Source: Enterobacter sp. C2
GTDB lineage: Bacteria; Pseudomonadota; Gammaproteobacteria; Enterobacterales; Enterobacteriaceae
Direction: 5' to 3'
NCBI RefSeq assembly: GCF_019880405.1
Contig: NZ_CP082269.1
Location: 2,108,001-2,172,000, forward strand
Length of the DNA stretch: 64,000 bases
This document shows, in pieces, positions 53,632 to 62,743 of this stretch. Made by a program: the position numbers and the translations under genes. The notes under the pieces are model-generated. The model saw only the letters and a list, made by a program, of their open reading frames with translations, did not search any database and was not told the origin of the DNA. The first letter of the stretch is position 1; each line of letters begins with the position of its first letter.

Positions 53632-54093
53632 TTATACGTCCGAAAGATCAGGATGTATCATTTTGATTTCTTCTATTCGCCTTTTCGCCAGGTTAATCTG
53701 ACAGCTTAATACTGCTGCTCCATAGCCATCAACTCCCTCAGATCCTGTGCTAGCGGTTTTACAATATTCAGTGCGGTACTTAAGCCATAGTTCTTGACTA
53801 TGTATAAAGGCTTGCTTCATGCCTTCACGCCGATCTTTTTCTCCCATCCACCACCGGGTATAATCGAAAGTTGATATCTCTTTAAGCTTATCTTCATAAG
53901 CGTCATTTAATTCTTTTTCGCTCCGCTTACTGACAGAATTTAAACACTCACTGTCTATATTACTACTCTTATCGACACAAGCGTCAACATCGCTATTTTT
54001 GACTATGCTTGAAAGGTTGGATTCTGCTAAAGCATTGATAGTAAAAGTCGATAGGATCGTACCAATGATATACGCCAGGCAATATTTAATCAT
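53632..54093 (-). CDS. Secreted LprI-like (DUF1311) protein
   Basis: A 153-residue exported protein: signal peptide (residues 1-23, ending NALA), then a DUF1311/LprI-type domain (LNSVSKRSEKELNDAYEDKL, QELWLKYRTEYC) with six Cys that can form disulfides. Family members have been linked to lysozyme inhibition. AT-rich, like the DUF943 pair beside it. The ribosome-binding site is weak (GGGGTG). Confidence 0.72.
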   Translation of the reverse strand: MIKYCLAYIIGTILSTFTINALAESNLSSIVKNSDVDACVDKSSNIDSECLNSVSKRSEKELNDAYEDKLKEISTFDYTRWWMGEKDRREGMKQAFIHSQELWLKYRTEYCKTASTGSEGVDGYGAAVLSCQINLAKRRIEEIKMIHPDLSDV

Positions 54094-54140
54094 TTACAAC
54101 ACCCCATGCTTACCCTGCCCCGAAGGGCAGGAGGCACAAA

Positions 54141-54371
54141 CTACATGCTGTAGCCCGGCTTTTTGATCAGCTTTTCCATCTGCGGAGCGATCTCTGTGTC
54201 CCACACCTGCGCTTTCCAGTCCTCAGGCTGAACCTGGCTCAGGGCAACGCTCACCGAATCGTCTTTGCTGTTGAGATGACGGACAATCGCAGCGGTAATA
54301 TCGTCCGCCAGCACCGTTTTCTGCTCTTCGGTCAGGTCGCGGGGGAAACATTTAATATCGATATGCGGCAT
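54141..54371 (-). CDS. pptA: 4-oxalocrotonate tautomerase-like PptA
   Basis: A 76-residue tautomerase. After Met removal the catalytic Pro1 is in place ([13 protein letters not shown]) and the sequence matches E. coli PptA (YdcE), which tautomerises phenylpyruvate-type keto-enol substrates. AGAGGAG precedes ATG 54371. A CCTGCCC/GGGCAGG hairpin at 54114-54131 lies just after the stop, without a T-run. Confidence 0.92.
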   Translation of the reverse strand: MPHIDIKCFPRDLTEEQKTVLADDITAAIVRHLNSKDDSVSVALSQVQPEDWKAQVWDTEIAPQMEKLIKKPGYSM

Positions 54372-54408
54372 AGCAAACTCCTCTTTTATTTAGCGTCTGT
54401 CCGGGTAG

Positions 54409-54882
54409 TTAGCCCAGTACTTTATTCATATTGATGCCGGTTACGTTAAAACCGTTATTCTCATAGACTCGTCTGGCCTGCGGATTTCCAGCAGCCACCC
54501 GCAGTTTAATCTGCTTACAGCCCTCTTCCACCAGGCGCAGTTCAAGCTGCTTCATGGCCGCGCTGCCAAAACCTTTTCCCCGGAACGCGGGGAAAAGATA
54601 GAAGTCATTGATAAATGCTGAATGCAGCTGCGGATCCGGCTTGTACCAGAGGTAGCCAATATGATTTTCTTTCTCAGCGTCGTTAAGAACAATACACAGC
54701 AGTATCTGCCCCGCACTCTTCTCGCCGTCGGGGAAACTGGCTTCCAGCTCGCGACGCGCCTGCGCAAGGGCATCTTCCTCAGAGAGCAGATAGTTACTGA
54801 CAATCTCGGCAGCATAATCCGGGATAAAATAGTCAACAAAGGCCTGAAATTCATGCCGGGATGGGGATCGAAACGTTATCAC
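54409..54882 (-). CDS. GNAT-family N-acetyltransferase
   Basis: A 157-residue acetyltransferase. The acetyl-CoA pyrophosphate loop FRGKGFGSAAM lies near residue 99, with a following NPQARRVYENNGF motif. Start is GTG 54882 with AGGAGG four to five bases upstream. It sits 37 bp upstream of pptA and 17 bp after the LacI gene on the same strand, so the three may be one transcript. Substrate unknown. Confidence 0.83.
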   Translation of the reverse strand: MITFRSPSRHEFQAFVDYFIPDYAAEIVSNYLLSEEDALAQARRELEASFPDGEKSAGQILLCIVLNDAEKENHIGYLWYKPDPQLHSAFINDFYLFPAFRGKGFGSAAMKQLELRLVEEGCKQIKLRVAAGNPQARRVYENNGFNVTGINMNKVLG

Positions 54883-54899
54883 TTACCCTCCTGTAATGT

Positions 54900-55919
54900 T
54901 TAAGCCGATTCGCGTTCAATAAGCGTAAAGCCAACGTCCAGAATAACATTATCAGGCTCAATGCCCTCGATGCGATCGGCAAGCAGCGTCGCGGCGCGCA
55001 GGCCTATCTCGTGACGGTCGACGCTGACGGTGGTAATAGCGGGTCGATTGGAGGCGGCAAAATCGAGATCGCCGAAACCGACGACGGCCAGATCCTGCGG
55101 CACCCGCAGCCCCCGACTTTCCGCCTCCATAATTGCCCCCTGAGCGAGAGTATCTGAGCTGCACACCACCACGTCACACTCTCCCAGCGTTAGCAATGCC
55201 CCTAGCCCTTCCCGGCCCAGCGCTAGCCTGGCGGGAAGCGGCACATCAACCTGTAACGGCGCAGGAAAACCGTGCAATGTTAGCGCCTCACATAACCCTG
55301 CCTTACGCTGCTGGGCGCGGCGATCTTCAGCCCAGATCAGCCCTGGGCGGGTGTAACCTTTGCGCTGTAAAAAGTGCCCCAGCGCCTGGCCCACTTTTTC
55401 ATGTGAGAAACCCACCAGCATATCGAGCGGCGTTGGGGTTGAATCCCATATCTCCACCACCGGCACGCTGGCGTTGAGCACGATCTTTTTCAGCTCCGCC
55501 GAGTGGTGAATACCGGTTAATACCATTCCGTCCGGACGGCGCGACAGCAGCGCCGCCACCAGTTCGGCTTCGGTCTGCGGCGTGTAGCCCGACATGCAGA
55601 GCAGCATATGGTAGCCCCGCGCCGCCAGCGCATCGTTAAGGGACTGAATAGTATCGACGAACATGCTGTTATTGATCTGCGGTACCACAACGGCAACCAG
55701 TTTGCTGCGTCGGGTTGTCAGCCCCCCTGCCAGCGCATTGGGAATATAGCCGGTAGCCTTAACGGCACTCATTACCCGATCAACTGTTTCAGGCCGTACC
55801 CGCTCTGGCGTGTTAATCGCCCGGCTGACGGTCATTGACGACAAGCCGGCGACGCGGGCAACGTCATCCAGTGTGGGGGCCCGGGGCGGCTGCGGGCGAG
55901 AGATCTTAGGCGTGGTCAC
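54900..55919 (-). CDS. LacI-family regulator, GntR-like, of the galactarate/talarate gene
   Basis: A 339-residue LacI-type repressor. The helix-turn-helix is at residues 15-35 (TLDDVARVAGLSSMTVSRAI) followed by the GYIPNALAGGL hinge, and the sugar-acid-binding domain resembles GntR. Start GTG 55919 (AGGT upstream) is divergent from the dehydratase gene; the ATGTTAGCGCAAACAT operator in the 192-bp spacer is its likely target. Inducer is probably galactarate, talarate or gluconate. Confidence 0.85.
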   Translation of the reverse strand: MTTPKISRPQPPRAPTLDDVARVAGLSSMTVSRAINTPERVRPETVDRVMSAVKATGYIPNALAGGLTTRRSKLVAVVVPQINNSMFVDTIQSLNDALAARGYHMLLCMSGYTPQTEAELVAALLSRRPDGMVLTGIHHSAELKKIVLNASVPVVEIWDSTPTPLDMLVGFSHEKVGQALGHFLQRKGYTRPGLIWAEDRRAQQRKAGLCEALTLHGFPAPLQVDVPLPARLALGREGLGALLTLGECDVVVCSSDTLAQGAIMEAESRGLRVPQDLAVVGFGDLDFAASNRPAITTVSVDRHEIGLRAATLLADRIEGIEPDNVILDVGFTLIERESA

Positions 55920-56073
55920 GCAGTATCAACCTGTTCTAAAAAGCATTTCTGTCATTATTCATCAAGCGGCGCGCTTAATCTACACGCTATTGTGTCCCAG
56001 GCGGGCAGAAACTGTGATCGCCTGTACAAATTATCCTCTCCCCTATAGCAGTGATTTGGTGGTTACACTATAA

Positions 56074-56089
56074 ATGTTAGCGCAAACAT
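56074..56089. promoter_or_regulatory. GntR/LacI-type operator
   Basis: ATGTTAGCGCAAACAT is a near-perfect palindrome resembling the GntR operator ATGTTA-N4-TAACAT. It overlaps a possible -10 (TATAAA, 56069-56074) of the dehydratase gene and lies 155 bp from the regulator start. Confidence 0.7.
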
Positions 56090-56111
56090 TTAATAACCTA
56101 TGGAGAGTGCG

Positions 56112-57308
56112 ATGACCTCTAGCGCAAATTCTGATTCAGTGACCTATGCCAAAGCAGAAGGTGTCAAAACGGCAGCGGAAACCGGCGATCGTATTGAGTG
56201 GGTGAAGCTCTCCCTTGCCTTCCTGCCGTTGGCGACGCCGGTGAGCGATGCCAAAGTCCTCACCGGTCGACAAAAGCCGCTGACGGAAGTGGCGATTATC
56301 GTGGCGGAGATCCGCTCCCGCGACGGCTTCGAAGGCGTGGGCTTTAGTTACTCCAAGCGCGCCGGTGGCCAGGGGATCTACGCCCATGCCAAAGAGATTG
56401 CCGATAACCTGCTGGGCGAAGATCCTAATGATATCGATAAGATCTACAGCAAGCTGCTGTGGGCAGGGGCATCTGTTGGCCGCAGCGGCATGGCGGTGCA
56501 GGCCATCTCCCCTTTCGATATCGCCCTGTGGGATATGAAAGCCAAACGCGCGGGCCTGCCGCTGGCGAAGCTACTTGGCTCTCATCGTGACTCGGTGAAG
56601 TGCTACAACACCTCCGGCGGCTTCCTGCACACCCCGCTGGATCAGGTGCTGAAAAACGTGACCATATCCAGGGAGAACGGTATTGGCGGCATTAAGCTGA
56701 AGGTCGGCCAGCCCAATACAGCCGAAGATCTCCGTCGCCTCACCGCCGTACGCGAGGCACTGGGAGACGATTTCCCGCTGATGGTGGATGCTAACCAACA
56801 GTGGGATCGCGAAACCGCCATCCGCATGGGACGTAAAATGGAGCAGTTCAACCTGATCTGGATCGAAGAGCCGCTGGATGCCTATGATGTCGAGGGGCAC
56901 GCCCAGCTTGCCGCCGCGCTGGATACGCCCATTGCGACCGGTGAGATGTTGACCAGTTTCCGCGAGCATGAGCAGCTGATCCTTGGCAACGCCAGCGATT
57001 TCGTCCAGCCAGATGCGCCTCGGGTTGGCGGCATCTCGCCGTTCCTGAAGATCATGGATCTGGCGGCGAAGCACGGGCGCAAGCTGGCTCCGCACTTCGC
57101 AATGGAAGTCCATCTTCACCTCGCGGCGGCCTACCCGCTGGAGCCGTGGCTGGAGCACTTTGAGTGGCTGAACCCGCTGTTTAACGAGCAGCTTGAGCTG
57201 CGGGATGGCCGGATGTACGTCTCCGACCGTCACGGCCTTGGCTTTACGTTAAGCGAGCAGGCGCGGCGCTGGACGCAGCAGACCGTTGAGTTTGGCAAGC
57301 GGCCATAG
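56112..57308 (+). CDS. Galactarate/L-talarate dehydratase
   Basis: A 398-residue enolase-superfamily enzyme of the mandelate-racemase group, almost identical by memory to the Salmonella galactarate/L-talarate dehydratase. The Lys in GIGGIKLKVGQ, the metal-site acids in VDANQQWDRE, IEEPLDAYD and IATGEMLTS, and the His in APHFAMEVH are intact. It dehydrates the hexarate to 5-keto-4-deoxyglucarate. ATG 56112 has GGAG six bases before it; an ATG at 56100 lacks a site. No transporter follows on this strand. Confidence 0.93.
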   Translation: MTSSANSDSVTYAKAEGVKTAAETGDRIEWVKLSLAFLPLATPVSDAKVLTGRQKPLTEVAIIVAEIRSRDGFEGVGFSYSKRAGGQGIYAHAKEIADNLLGEDPNDIDKIYSKLLWAGASVGRSGMAVQAISPFDIALWDMKAKRAGLPLAKLLGSHRDSVKCYNTSGGFLHTPLDQVLKNVTISRENGIGGIKLKVGQPNTAEDLRRLTAVREALGDDFPLMVDANQQWDRETAIRMGRKMEQFNLIWIEEPLDAYDVEGHAQLAAALDTPIATGEMLTSFREHEQLILGNASDFVQPDAPRVGGISPFLKIMDLAAKHGRKLAPHFAMEVHLHLAAAYPLEPWLEHFEWLNPLFNEQLELRDGRMYVSDRHGLGFTLSEQARRWTQQTVEFGKRP

Positions 57309-57332
57309 TGCCCATAGGGCGAAAGCATTTCA

Positions 57333-58226
57333 TCAGTAGACGATCCCGGGCGGGTTTACCACGGAGGCGGTCACCGCCTCCCCCTCCTCGCCCCAGCGGG
57401 CAAGCACTTTCTGATACTCACCGCGGGCGATTGCCCCGTTAAGCGCCGCCTGTAGCGCCGTAGCCAGGCCATTACCCTTTTTGGTTGTCGTCGCGACATA
57501 GGCCTTTTTAGGACCGAGACCGACCACCCTGGTGGTCCCGTTTAGTGCCGCTTTATAGGCGGCGACCGACTGCGGGCCAAAGAAGACGTCGGCCCGGCCC
57601 GACTGGATAAACAGGTTGGCCGAGGCGTCGTCGGTAAGATAGACCGGCAGCGCCGGTTGCCGTCCGGCTGCCCTGTTCTCCTCATTCCAGCCGAGCAGAA
57701 TTTTCTCCTGATTAGTGCCGGAGCCCACAATGACCTTTAATCCAGCTAAATCCGCAGCGTTGTTCACTGCTGCAATTTTGCTGGTGGACTTCACTGAAAA
57801 AGCCAGTGAGTCGACGCGGTAGGTGGCGAAATCGAACTTCTCTTTGCGCTGCTCGGTAACGGCAATATTGACCAGCGCCACGTCGTAACGTCCGGATGAA
57901 ATGCCGAGCGGCCAGTCCTCCCAGGCGGTGGGAACAATTTTAACTTTTAGCCCAAGGCTGTCGGCCAGCAGTCTGGCGATATCCGGATCGCTCCCTACCC
58001 GCGTGCGGTTGTCGCTTGCCAGCAGCGCCAGCGGCGGCGAGTTAAGCGCGGAGACGGCCACCGTCAGCGTCCCCGGCTCGACAAATCGATAGTTAGCGGG
58101 GATCTTCGCCACCGCGGCCTCGTCACGCTCGGCGTGGAGCGGTTTTTCATTTGCCGCAAGGTCGATCGTCCCCTGCGCATGGCTTCCGACGCTCACCAGC
58201 AGCAGCACCAATAGTCCCTGTTTCAT
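57333..58226 (-). CDS. Amino-acid ABC transporter binding protein (copy 2)
   Basis: A 297-residue periplasmic protein with a signal peptide (cut near SHAQG) and the class 3 polar amino-acid binding fold: LTVAVSALNSPPL, SDPDIARLLADSLGL, TEQRKEKFDFATYR, VGSGTNQEKIL. It parallels the binding protein at 60449 along its full length, so the transporter has two paralogous receptors. AAGGAGG precedes ATG 58226. Last gene of the minus-strand operon and 24 bp from the convergent dehydratase gene. Confidence 0.9.
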   Translation of the reverse strand: MKQGLLVLLLVSVGSHAQGTIDLAANEKPLHAERDEAAVAKIPANYRFVEPGTLTVAVSALNSPPLALLASDNRTRVGSDPDIARLLADSLGLKVKIVPTAWEDWPLGISSGRYDVALVNIAVTEQRKEKFDFATYRVDSLAFSVKSTSKIAAVNNAADLAGLKVIVGSGTNQEKILLGWNEENRAAGRQPALPVYLTDDASANLFIQSGRADVFFGPQSVAAYKAALNGTTRVVGLGPKKAYVATTTKKGNGLATALQAALNGAIARGEYQKVLARWGEEGEAVTASVVNPPGIVY

Positions 58227-58235
58227 CCTGCCTCC

Positions 58236-59009
58236 TTAAAGCACTTTTGATAAGAATTGCTGGGTGCGGGGATGCTGCGGGCGGTTTAATACCGCCTCGC
58301 TGCTGCCCTGCTCGACGATCTTGCCGTCCACCATAAAGACCACCGTGTCCGCCACTTCGCGGGCAAAGCCGATCTCATGGGTAACGACCACCAGCGTGGT
58401 GCCGGAACGGGCCAGGGTTTTGATGACGTCAAGCACCTCGCCCACCAGCTCAGGATCGAGGGCCGAGGTGGGCTCATCGAACAGCATAACGCGTGGACGC
58501 AGCGCCAGCGCGCGGGCAATGGCGATACGCTGCTGCTGGCCGCCAGAGAGATGGCGCGACCAGGCGTCGGCCTTATTGCGCAGGCCGACGACGTCCAGCA
58601 GTTCGTAAGCCCGCTCAACGGCGGCTTTGCGGCTGAGCTGTTTATGGGCGATGGGCGCTTCAATCAGATTTTCCAGCACCGTCAGATGCGGAAAGAGATT
58701 GAAATTCTGGAAGACGTAGCCGACGTTGATGCGCTGGCGCAGGATCTCTTTCTCTTTCAGTTCGTAGAGCCGATCGCCTTCCCGACGATAGCCAATGTAC
58801 TCTCCGTCGATCTGGATAAAGCCTTCATCTACTCGTTCAAGATGGTTAATGGCACGTAGCAGCGTCGACTTTCCTGAACCCGAGGGGCCGAGGATCACCG
58901 TTACCGATCCGGGGGGCAGCTCCAGCGAGACGCCGTCCAGCGCCTTGTGGCGACCAAAGTATTTGCTGACGCCGGTTATCGAGATATGACCATTATGAGA
59001 GGTGGGCAT
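58236..59009 (-). CDS. Amino-acid ABC transporter ATP-binding protein
   Basis: A 257-residue polar amino-acid ATPase with Walker A GPSGSGKST near residue 39, signature HLSGGQQQR and Walker B VMLFDEPTSALDPE. ATG 59009 has AGGAG eight bases upstream and lies inside the end of the permease gene (17-bp overlap). It energises the two-receptor importer. A TcyN-like role in cystine or S-modified cysteine uptake is inferred from the cluster. Confidence 0.92.
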   Translation of the reverse strand: MPTSHNGHISITGVSKYFGRHKALDGVSLELPPGSVTVILGPSGSGKSTLLRAINHLERVDEGFIQIDGEYIGYRREGDRLYELKEKEILRQRINVGYVFQNFNLFPHLTVLENLIEAPIAHKQLSRKAAVERAYELLDVVGLRNKADAWSRHLSGGQQQRIAIARALALRPRVMLFDEPTSALDPELVGEVLDVIKTLARSGTTLVVVTHEIGFAREVADTVVFMVDGKIVEQGSSEAVLNRPQHPRTQQFLSKVL

Positions 59010-59922
59010 GGACAGGCTCCTGAGCGTTGACGTGGGTTGCGGGAGAGGAGACCCGAGAAACACGCGGCGCGGCGTTGATGGCCGAACGGCGCTCGCTGCG
59101 GGCCAGGGCACGCTCGACGAGGTGCTGAATAATTGACAGCACGCTGGTGATCGCCAGATACCAGACCGCACCGACCATCAGGAGAGGGATCACCTCCTGG
59201 GTACGGTTGTAGATCATCTGAATGGTGTAGAACAGCTCCGGCATTGCCAGCACGTAGACCATCGCCGTTCCCTTGGCGAGGCTGATGATCTCGTTAAAGC
59301 CCGACGGCAGAATGGTGCGCAGCGCCTGGGGCAAGATGATGCGCAGGGTGCGCCGCCATGCCGGTAGACCGAGGGCGGCAGCGGCCTCGTACTGACCGTG
59401 ATCGACGCCTAAAAATCCACCGCGAATAATCTCAGCGGTGTAGGCGCTTTGAACCAGCGTCAGCCCCACCACCGCCGTTGAGAACTGACCCAGCACGTTG
59501 ATGGTCTCAAACTGCCCCCAGCTAATGGCGGTAAAGGGAATACCGATAGTCAGCGTGTCGTAGAGATAGGAGAAGTTGTAGAGAATAATCAGCACCACTA
59601 TCAGCGGCAGGGAGCGAAACAGCCAGATATAGCCCCAGGCGAGGCTGCTCAGCAGCCAGGAGGATGACAGGCGCGCCAGCGCCAGCAGACCACCGATAAG
59701 CACGCTGAGTACCGTCCCCAGCAGGGTGAGCAGCAGCGTCTGGCCTACGCCATACAGGATCGCCGGATCGAAAAACCAGCGGGCAAACACGTGCCACTCC
59801 CAGCGCGGATTAAAGGCAACGGACTGAACCACTATCGCCAGCACAAACAGCGCGACAAACGCGCCTACGGTGCGCAGCGGGTAGCGGGCGGGGATCACTT
59901 TAATAGTTTCAGGTGTGGTCAT
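58993..59922 (-). CDS. Amino-acid ABC transporter permease
   Basis: A 309-residue permease with about five to six membrane segments and the QYEAAAALGLPAWRRTLRIILPQALR coupling helix of the His/Glu family near residue 180 (quoted in part: YEAAAALGLPAW). A C-terminal hydrophilic tail overlaps the ATPase start. Only one permease gene is present, so it should act as a homodimer. Starts nine bases after the acetyltransferase gene. Confidence 0.9.
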   Translation of the reverse strand: MTTPETIKVIPARYPLRTVGAFVALFVLAIVVQSVAFNPRWEWHVFARWFFDPAILYGVGQTLLLTLLGTVLSVLIGGLLALARLSSSWLLSSLAWGYIWLFRSLPLIVVLIILYNFSYLYDTLTIGIPFTAISWGQFETINVLGQFSTAVVGLTLVQSAYTAEIIRGGFLGVDHGQYEAAAALGLPAWRRTLRIILPQALRTILPSGFNEIISLAKGTAMVYVLAMPELFYTIQMIYNRTQEVIPLLMVGAVWYLAITSVLSIIQHLVERALARSERRSAINAAPRVSRVSSPATHVNAQEPVHAHLS

Positions 59923-59931
59923 CTTTTTTCC

Positions 59932-60438
59932 TCAGGCTGAGTGGCGCAGAGCAACGTCCAGCGTTTTGGTAAAGCGCAGCCGTCCGTCATAGGGCGGCAG
60001 GCTGTACTCCTCTGGATCGCGGTGCAGATCGAAGTGGGCTTCATACCCCAGGCTCAGGTAGAGCTTGACCGCCTCCGGCTGACGAAAACCGGTGGTAAGA
60101 AAGATCCGCCGATAGCCAGCGAGAGAGGCCCTCTGCTCCAGGGCCTGCATCATGCGCCCGGCCAGGCCCTGCTGACGCAGGGTGCGCTGGGTCCAGATAC
60201 GCTTGATCTCCGCCGTCTGCGCATCGAATGGCTTGTAGGCCCCGGTGGCAATAATCTCCCCGTCGCGCTCAAGAACTAAAAACAGTCCCTGCGGCGGCAG
60301 ATACCATTCGTTCAGCTCTACCTCCGCGTCTTTTGAGAAGTAGTCTCCATAGCGGGCGGCGTATTCACCAAACAGCCCCTCGATAATCGGTTGCAGCTCG
60401 GGAGCATCCATTGGGACATCACGAAAGCGTTCGCGCAT
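59932..60438 (-). CDS. GNAT N-acetyltransferase of the uptake/monooxygenase cluster
   Basis: A 168-residue acetyltransferase, with the acetyl-CoA site RQQGLAGRMMQAL near residue 110 and the family motif AVKLYLSLGYE near residue 138. AAGGAG precedes ATG 60438; the frame continues upstream without support. Its location between the two binding-protein genes, next to monooxygenases and an M20 deacylase, is as in B. subtilis ytmI and yxeL, where an acetyltransferase modifies S-substituted cysteine before oxidation. Confidence 0.87.
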   Translation of the reverse strand: MRERFRDVPMDAPELQPIIEGLFGEYAARYGDYFSKDAEVELNEWYLPPQGLFLVLERDGEIIATGAYKPFDAQTAEIKRIWTQRTLRQQGLAGRMMQALEQRASLAGYRRIFLTTGFRQPEAVKLYLSLGYEAHFDLHRDPEEYSLPPYDGRLRFTKTLDVALRHSA

Positions 60439-60448
60439 GGCTCTCTCC

Positions 60449-61381
60449 TTAGTCACCCAGGCCTTCCGGGTTAATTTCCGATGTGGAGATGCGCTCCACC
60501 CCTTCGCCCCAGCGGGCCAGCACCTTGTCGTAGTCGCCGCTTTGGATTGCGCCGTTAAGCGCGGTCTGCACCGGCTCCACCAGTCCACTGCCCTTTTTCA
60601 GCGTTACCGCAATGTGCGCCGCCTTTGGCCAGCCGCCGTCAACGCTTCCCACCAGCCTGGTCTTGTTCGTTAGCGCAGCCTTCCACGCGCCAATCACGTT
60701 CGGCCCGAAAAAGGCGTCGGCACGGCCGGACTGGATCGCCAGCGTCTGGGCGGCATCATCCTTGGTATAGACCGGCGTAAATGGCTTTAGCCCCTTCTGT
60801 TGATTGGCCTTGTCCCACGCCAGCAGGATCGCTTCCTGGTTGGTTCCGGATCCCACAATGATCCGCAGCCCGGCGATATCTTCGGCTTTTTCAATAGATT
60901 TGATCGAACTGGTCGACTTCACATAGAAGCCCAGCGAATCTTTGCGGTAGGTAGCGAAGTCGAACTTCTCTTTACGCTCTTTGGTAACGGTAATATTGCT
61001 GATGGCGGCGTCATACTTGCCGGAAGAGACGCCCAGGGGCCAATCCTCCCATGAGGTCGGCACGACGTTGAGCTCAAGGCCAAGGCTATCCGCCACCAGC
61101 CGGGCAATATCGACCTCGCTGCCCAGCAGCGTTTTATTGTCATCGGAGAAGACCGTTAGCGGAGGAGAATTCAACGCGGCCACCGCCACGGTAAACTTGC
61201 CTGGCTGGGCGAAGCGGTAGCCCTTGGGCAGCTCCGCCACCGCCTGGGCATTTTTGGCGGTATTGATGGGCGCTTTGTTGGCCTCGATACTCACGCCGGT
61301 GCCGTTAATGGTGACGCTGTCGGCCCACGCCAGCGGCGTAAAGGCAAGCGAAATGGCCAGAAGTAGCGTTGATTTCTGCAT
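60449..61381 (-). CDS. Amino-acid ABC transporter binding protein (copy 1)
   Basis: A 310-residue periplasmic binding protein: signal peptide (cut near AWA, residue 20), a 40-residue lead, then the polar amino-acid binding fold (FTVAVAALNSPPL, VDIARLVADSLGL, KERKEKFDFATYR, IIVGSGTNQEAIL). Roughly half of positions agree with the copy at 57333 by eye. It lies 22 bp downstream of the monooxygenase gene. It may differ in ligand range from copy 2. Confidence 0.9.
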   Translation of the reverse strand: MQKSTLLLAISLAFTPLAWADSVTINGTGVSIEANKAPINTAKNAQAVAELPKGYRFAQPGKFTVAVAALNSPPLTVFSDDNKTLLGSEVDIARLVADSLGLELNVVPTSWEDWPLGVSSGKYDAAISNITVTKERKEKFDFATYRKDSLGFYVKSTSSIKSIEKAEDIAGLRIIVGSGTNQEAILLAWDKANQQKGLKPFTPVYTKDDAAQTLAIQSGRADAFFGPNVIGAWKAALTNKTRLVGSVDGGWPKAAHIAVTLKKGSGLVEPVQTALNGAIQSGDYDKVLARWGEGVERISTSEINPEGLGD

Positions 61382-61403
61382 AGCGTATTCTCTTATTAGA
61401 TTA

Positions 61404-62732
61404 TTATTTTATAAACTGATTATCAGGCGCGGATAAACCCAGCGTCTCGCGCAGCGTGGTGCCCGGATAGTCGGTGCGGAACACTCCCCGCGCCTGAAGG
61501 AGTGGCACTACCCGATCCACAACGTGGGCAAAGCTCTCCGGCGTACCGCCCTGGATGATAAATCCGTCGGCGGCCCGCTCTTCAAACCAGCGCTGGAGAC
61601 CGTCGGCCACCTGCTCCGGGGTACCGGCAAAGCGCGGCCGCGGCGAGGCGCTCTCCAGCGCTACCTGGCGCAGGGTCAGATTCCGCTCCTGGGCGTTACG
61701 TTTGATCTCATCGGTAGTGCTGCGAAAGCTGTTCTGACCCAAATTCCCCACGTCCGGGAAAGGCGCGTCGAGGGGATACTGGCTAAAGTCATGGTGCTCA
61801 AAGTAGCGGCCAAGGTAGTTCAGGGCATCGTTTATCGATACCAGCGCGGCGGTGGTCTGATACTGCGCCTCGACGTCTGCGTCGTTATCCCCGACGATGA
61901 TGCTCACCCCCTGGAATATCTTGAGATCGTCAGGCTGGCGATGGTTAGCCTCCAGCTGCTGCTTAACGTCGCGATAGAAGGCTTTGGCCTCATCCAGCGT
62001 GTCATGGTGGGTAAAAATGGCGTCGGCGTGGCGGGCGGCAAGCTTTTTGCCATCGTCTGAGGCCCCGGCCTGGAAAATAATGGGACGATGCTGCGGCGTA
62101 CGACCAATATTGAGCGGCCCGGCGACCTGGAAAAACGTCCCGCTGTGGTTGAGCGTATGCAGCTTTTGCGGATCGAAAAACTGCCCGCTCTCTTTGTTAC
62201 GCACAAAGGCATCCTCTTCCCAGGAGTCCCACAGCCCTTTCACTACCTCCAGGTACTCATCGGCAATGCGGTAGCGCAGCGCGTGCTCCGGGTGCTTGTC
62301 CCGTGAGAAGTTCTTCGCCGAGCCTTCCAGCGGCGAGGTCACAACGTTCCACCCTGCCCGGCCATTGCTAAGGTGATCGAGGCTGGCAAACTGGCGCGCG
62401 ACGGTAAACGGCTCGCTGTAGGAGGTAGAGAGCGTTCCCACCAGCCCAAGGTGGGTGGTCAGGCTGGCCAGCGCGGAGAGCACCGTTAGCGGCTCGAAGC
62501 GGTTCAGGAAATGCGGAATTGATCTCTCATTAATGTACAGGCCGTCGGCGACGAACAGGAAGTCCAGCTTCCCCTGTTCAGCTTTAAGGGCAGTCTCTTT
62601 CACAAACTCAAAGTTGATGCTGGCATCGGCCACCGCTGCCGGATGACGCCAGGCAGACATATTTCCCGCTGCGCCCTGCAAAATCGTGCCCAGCCGTAAC
62701 TGTCGTGTTGTCGCCAGTTTTTCAGTCGCCAT
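61404..62732 (-). CDS. Luciferase-like flavin monooxygenase, NtaA/SnaA/DszA family
   Basis: A 442-residue reduced-FMN-dependent monooxygenase of the NtaA/SnaA/SoxA group, normal length. Visible blocks: [19 protein letters not shown]-type start (in part GNMSAWRHP), [16 protein letters not shown] near residue 125, and [24 protein letters not shown] near 225. Family members cleave C-S or C-N bonds in compounds such as nitrilotriacetate or S-alkyl cysteines. Neighbouring acetyltransferase and M20 genes match the ytnJ/yxeK context. AAAAGGA precedes ATG 62732. Confidence 0.92.
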   Translation of the reverse strand: MATEKLATTRQLRLGTILQGAAGNMSAWRHPAAVADASINFEFVKETALKAEQGKLDFLFVADGLYINERSIPHFLNRFEPLTVLSALASLTTHLGLVGTLSTSYSEPFTVARQFASLDHLSNGRAGWNVVTSPLEGSAKNFSRDKHPEHALRYRIADEYLEVVKGLWDSWEEDAFVRNKESGQFFDPQKLHTLNHSGTFFQVAGPLNIGRTPQHRPIIFQAGASDDGKKLAARHADAIFTHHDTLDEAKAFYRDVKQQLEANHRQPDDLKIFQGVSIIVGDNDADVEAQYQTTAALVSINDALNYLGRYFEHHDFSQYPLDAPFPDVGNLGQNSFRSTTDEIKRNAQERNLTLRQVALESASPRPRFAGTPEQVADGLQRWFEERAADGFIIQGGTPESFAHVVDRVVPLLQARGVFRTDYPGTTLRETLGLSAPDNQFIK

Positions 62733-62743
62733 AAATGATCCTT

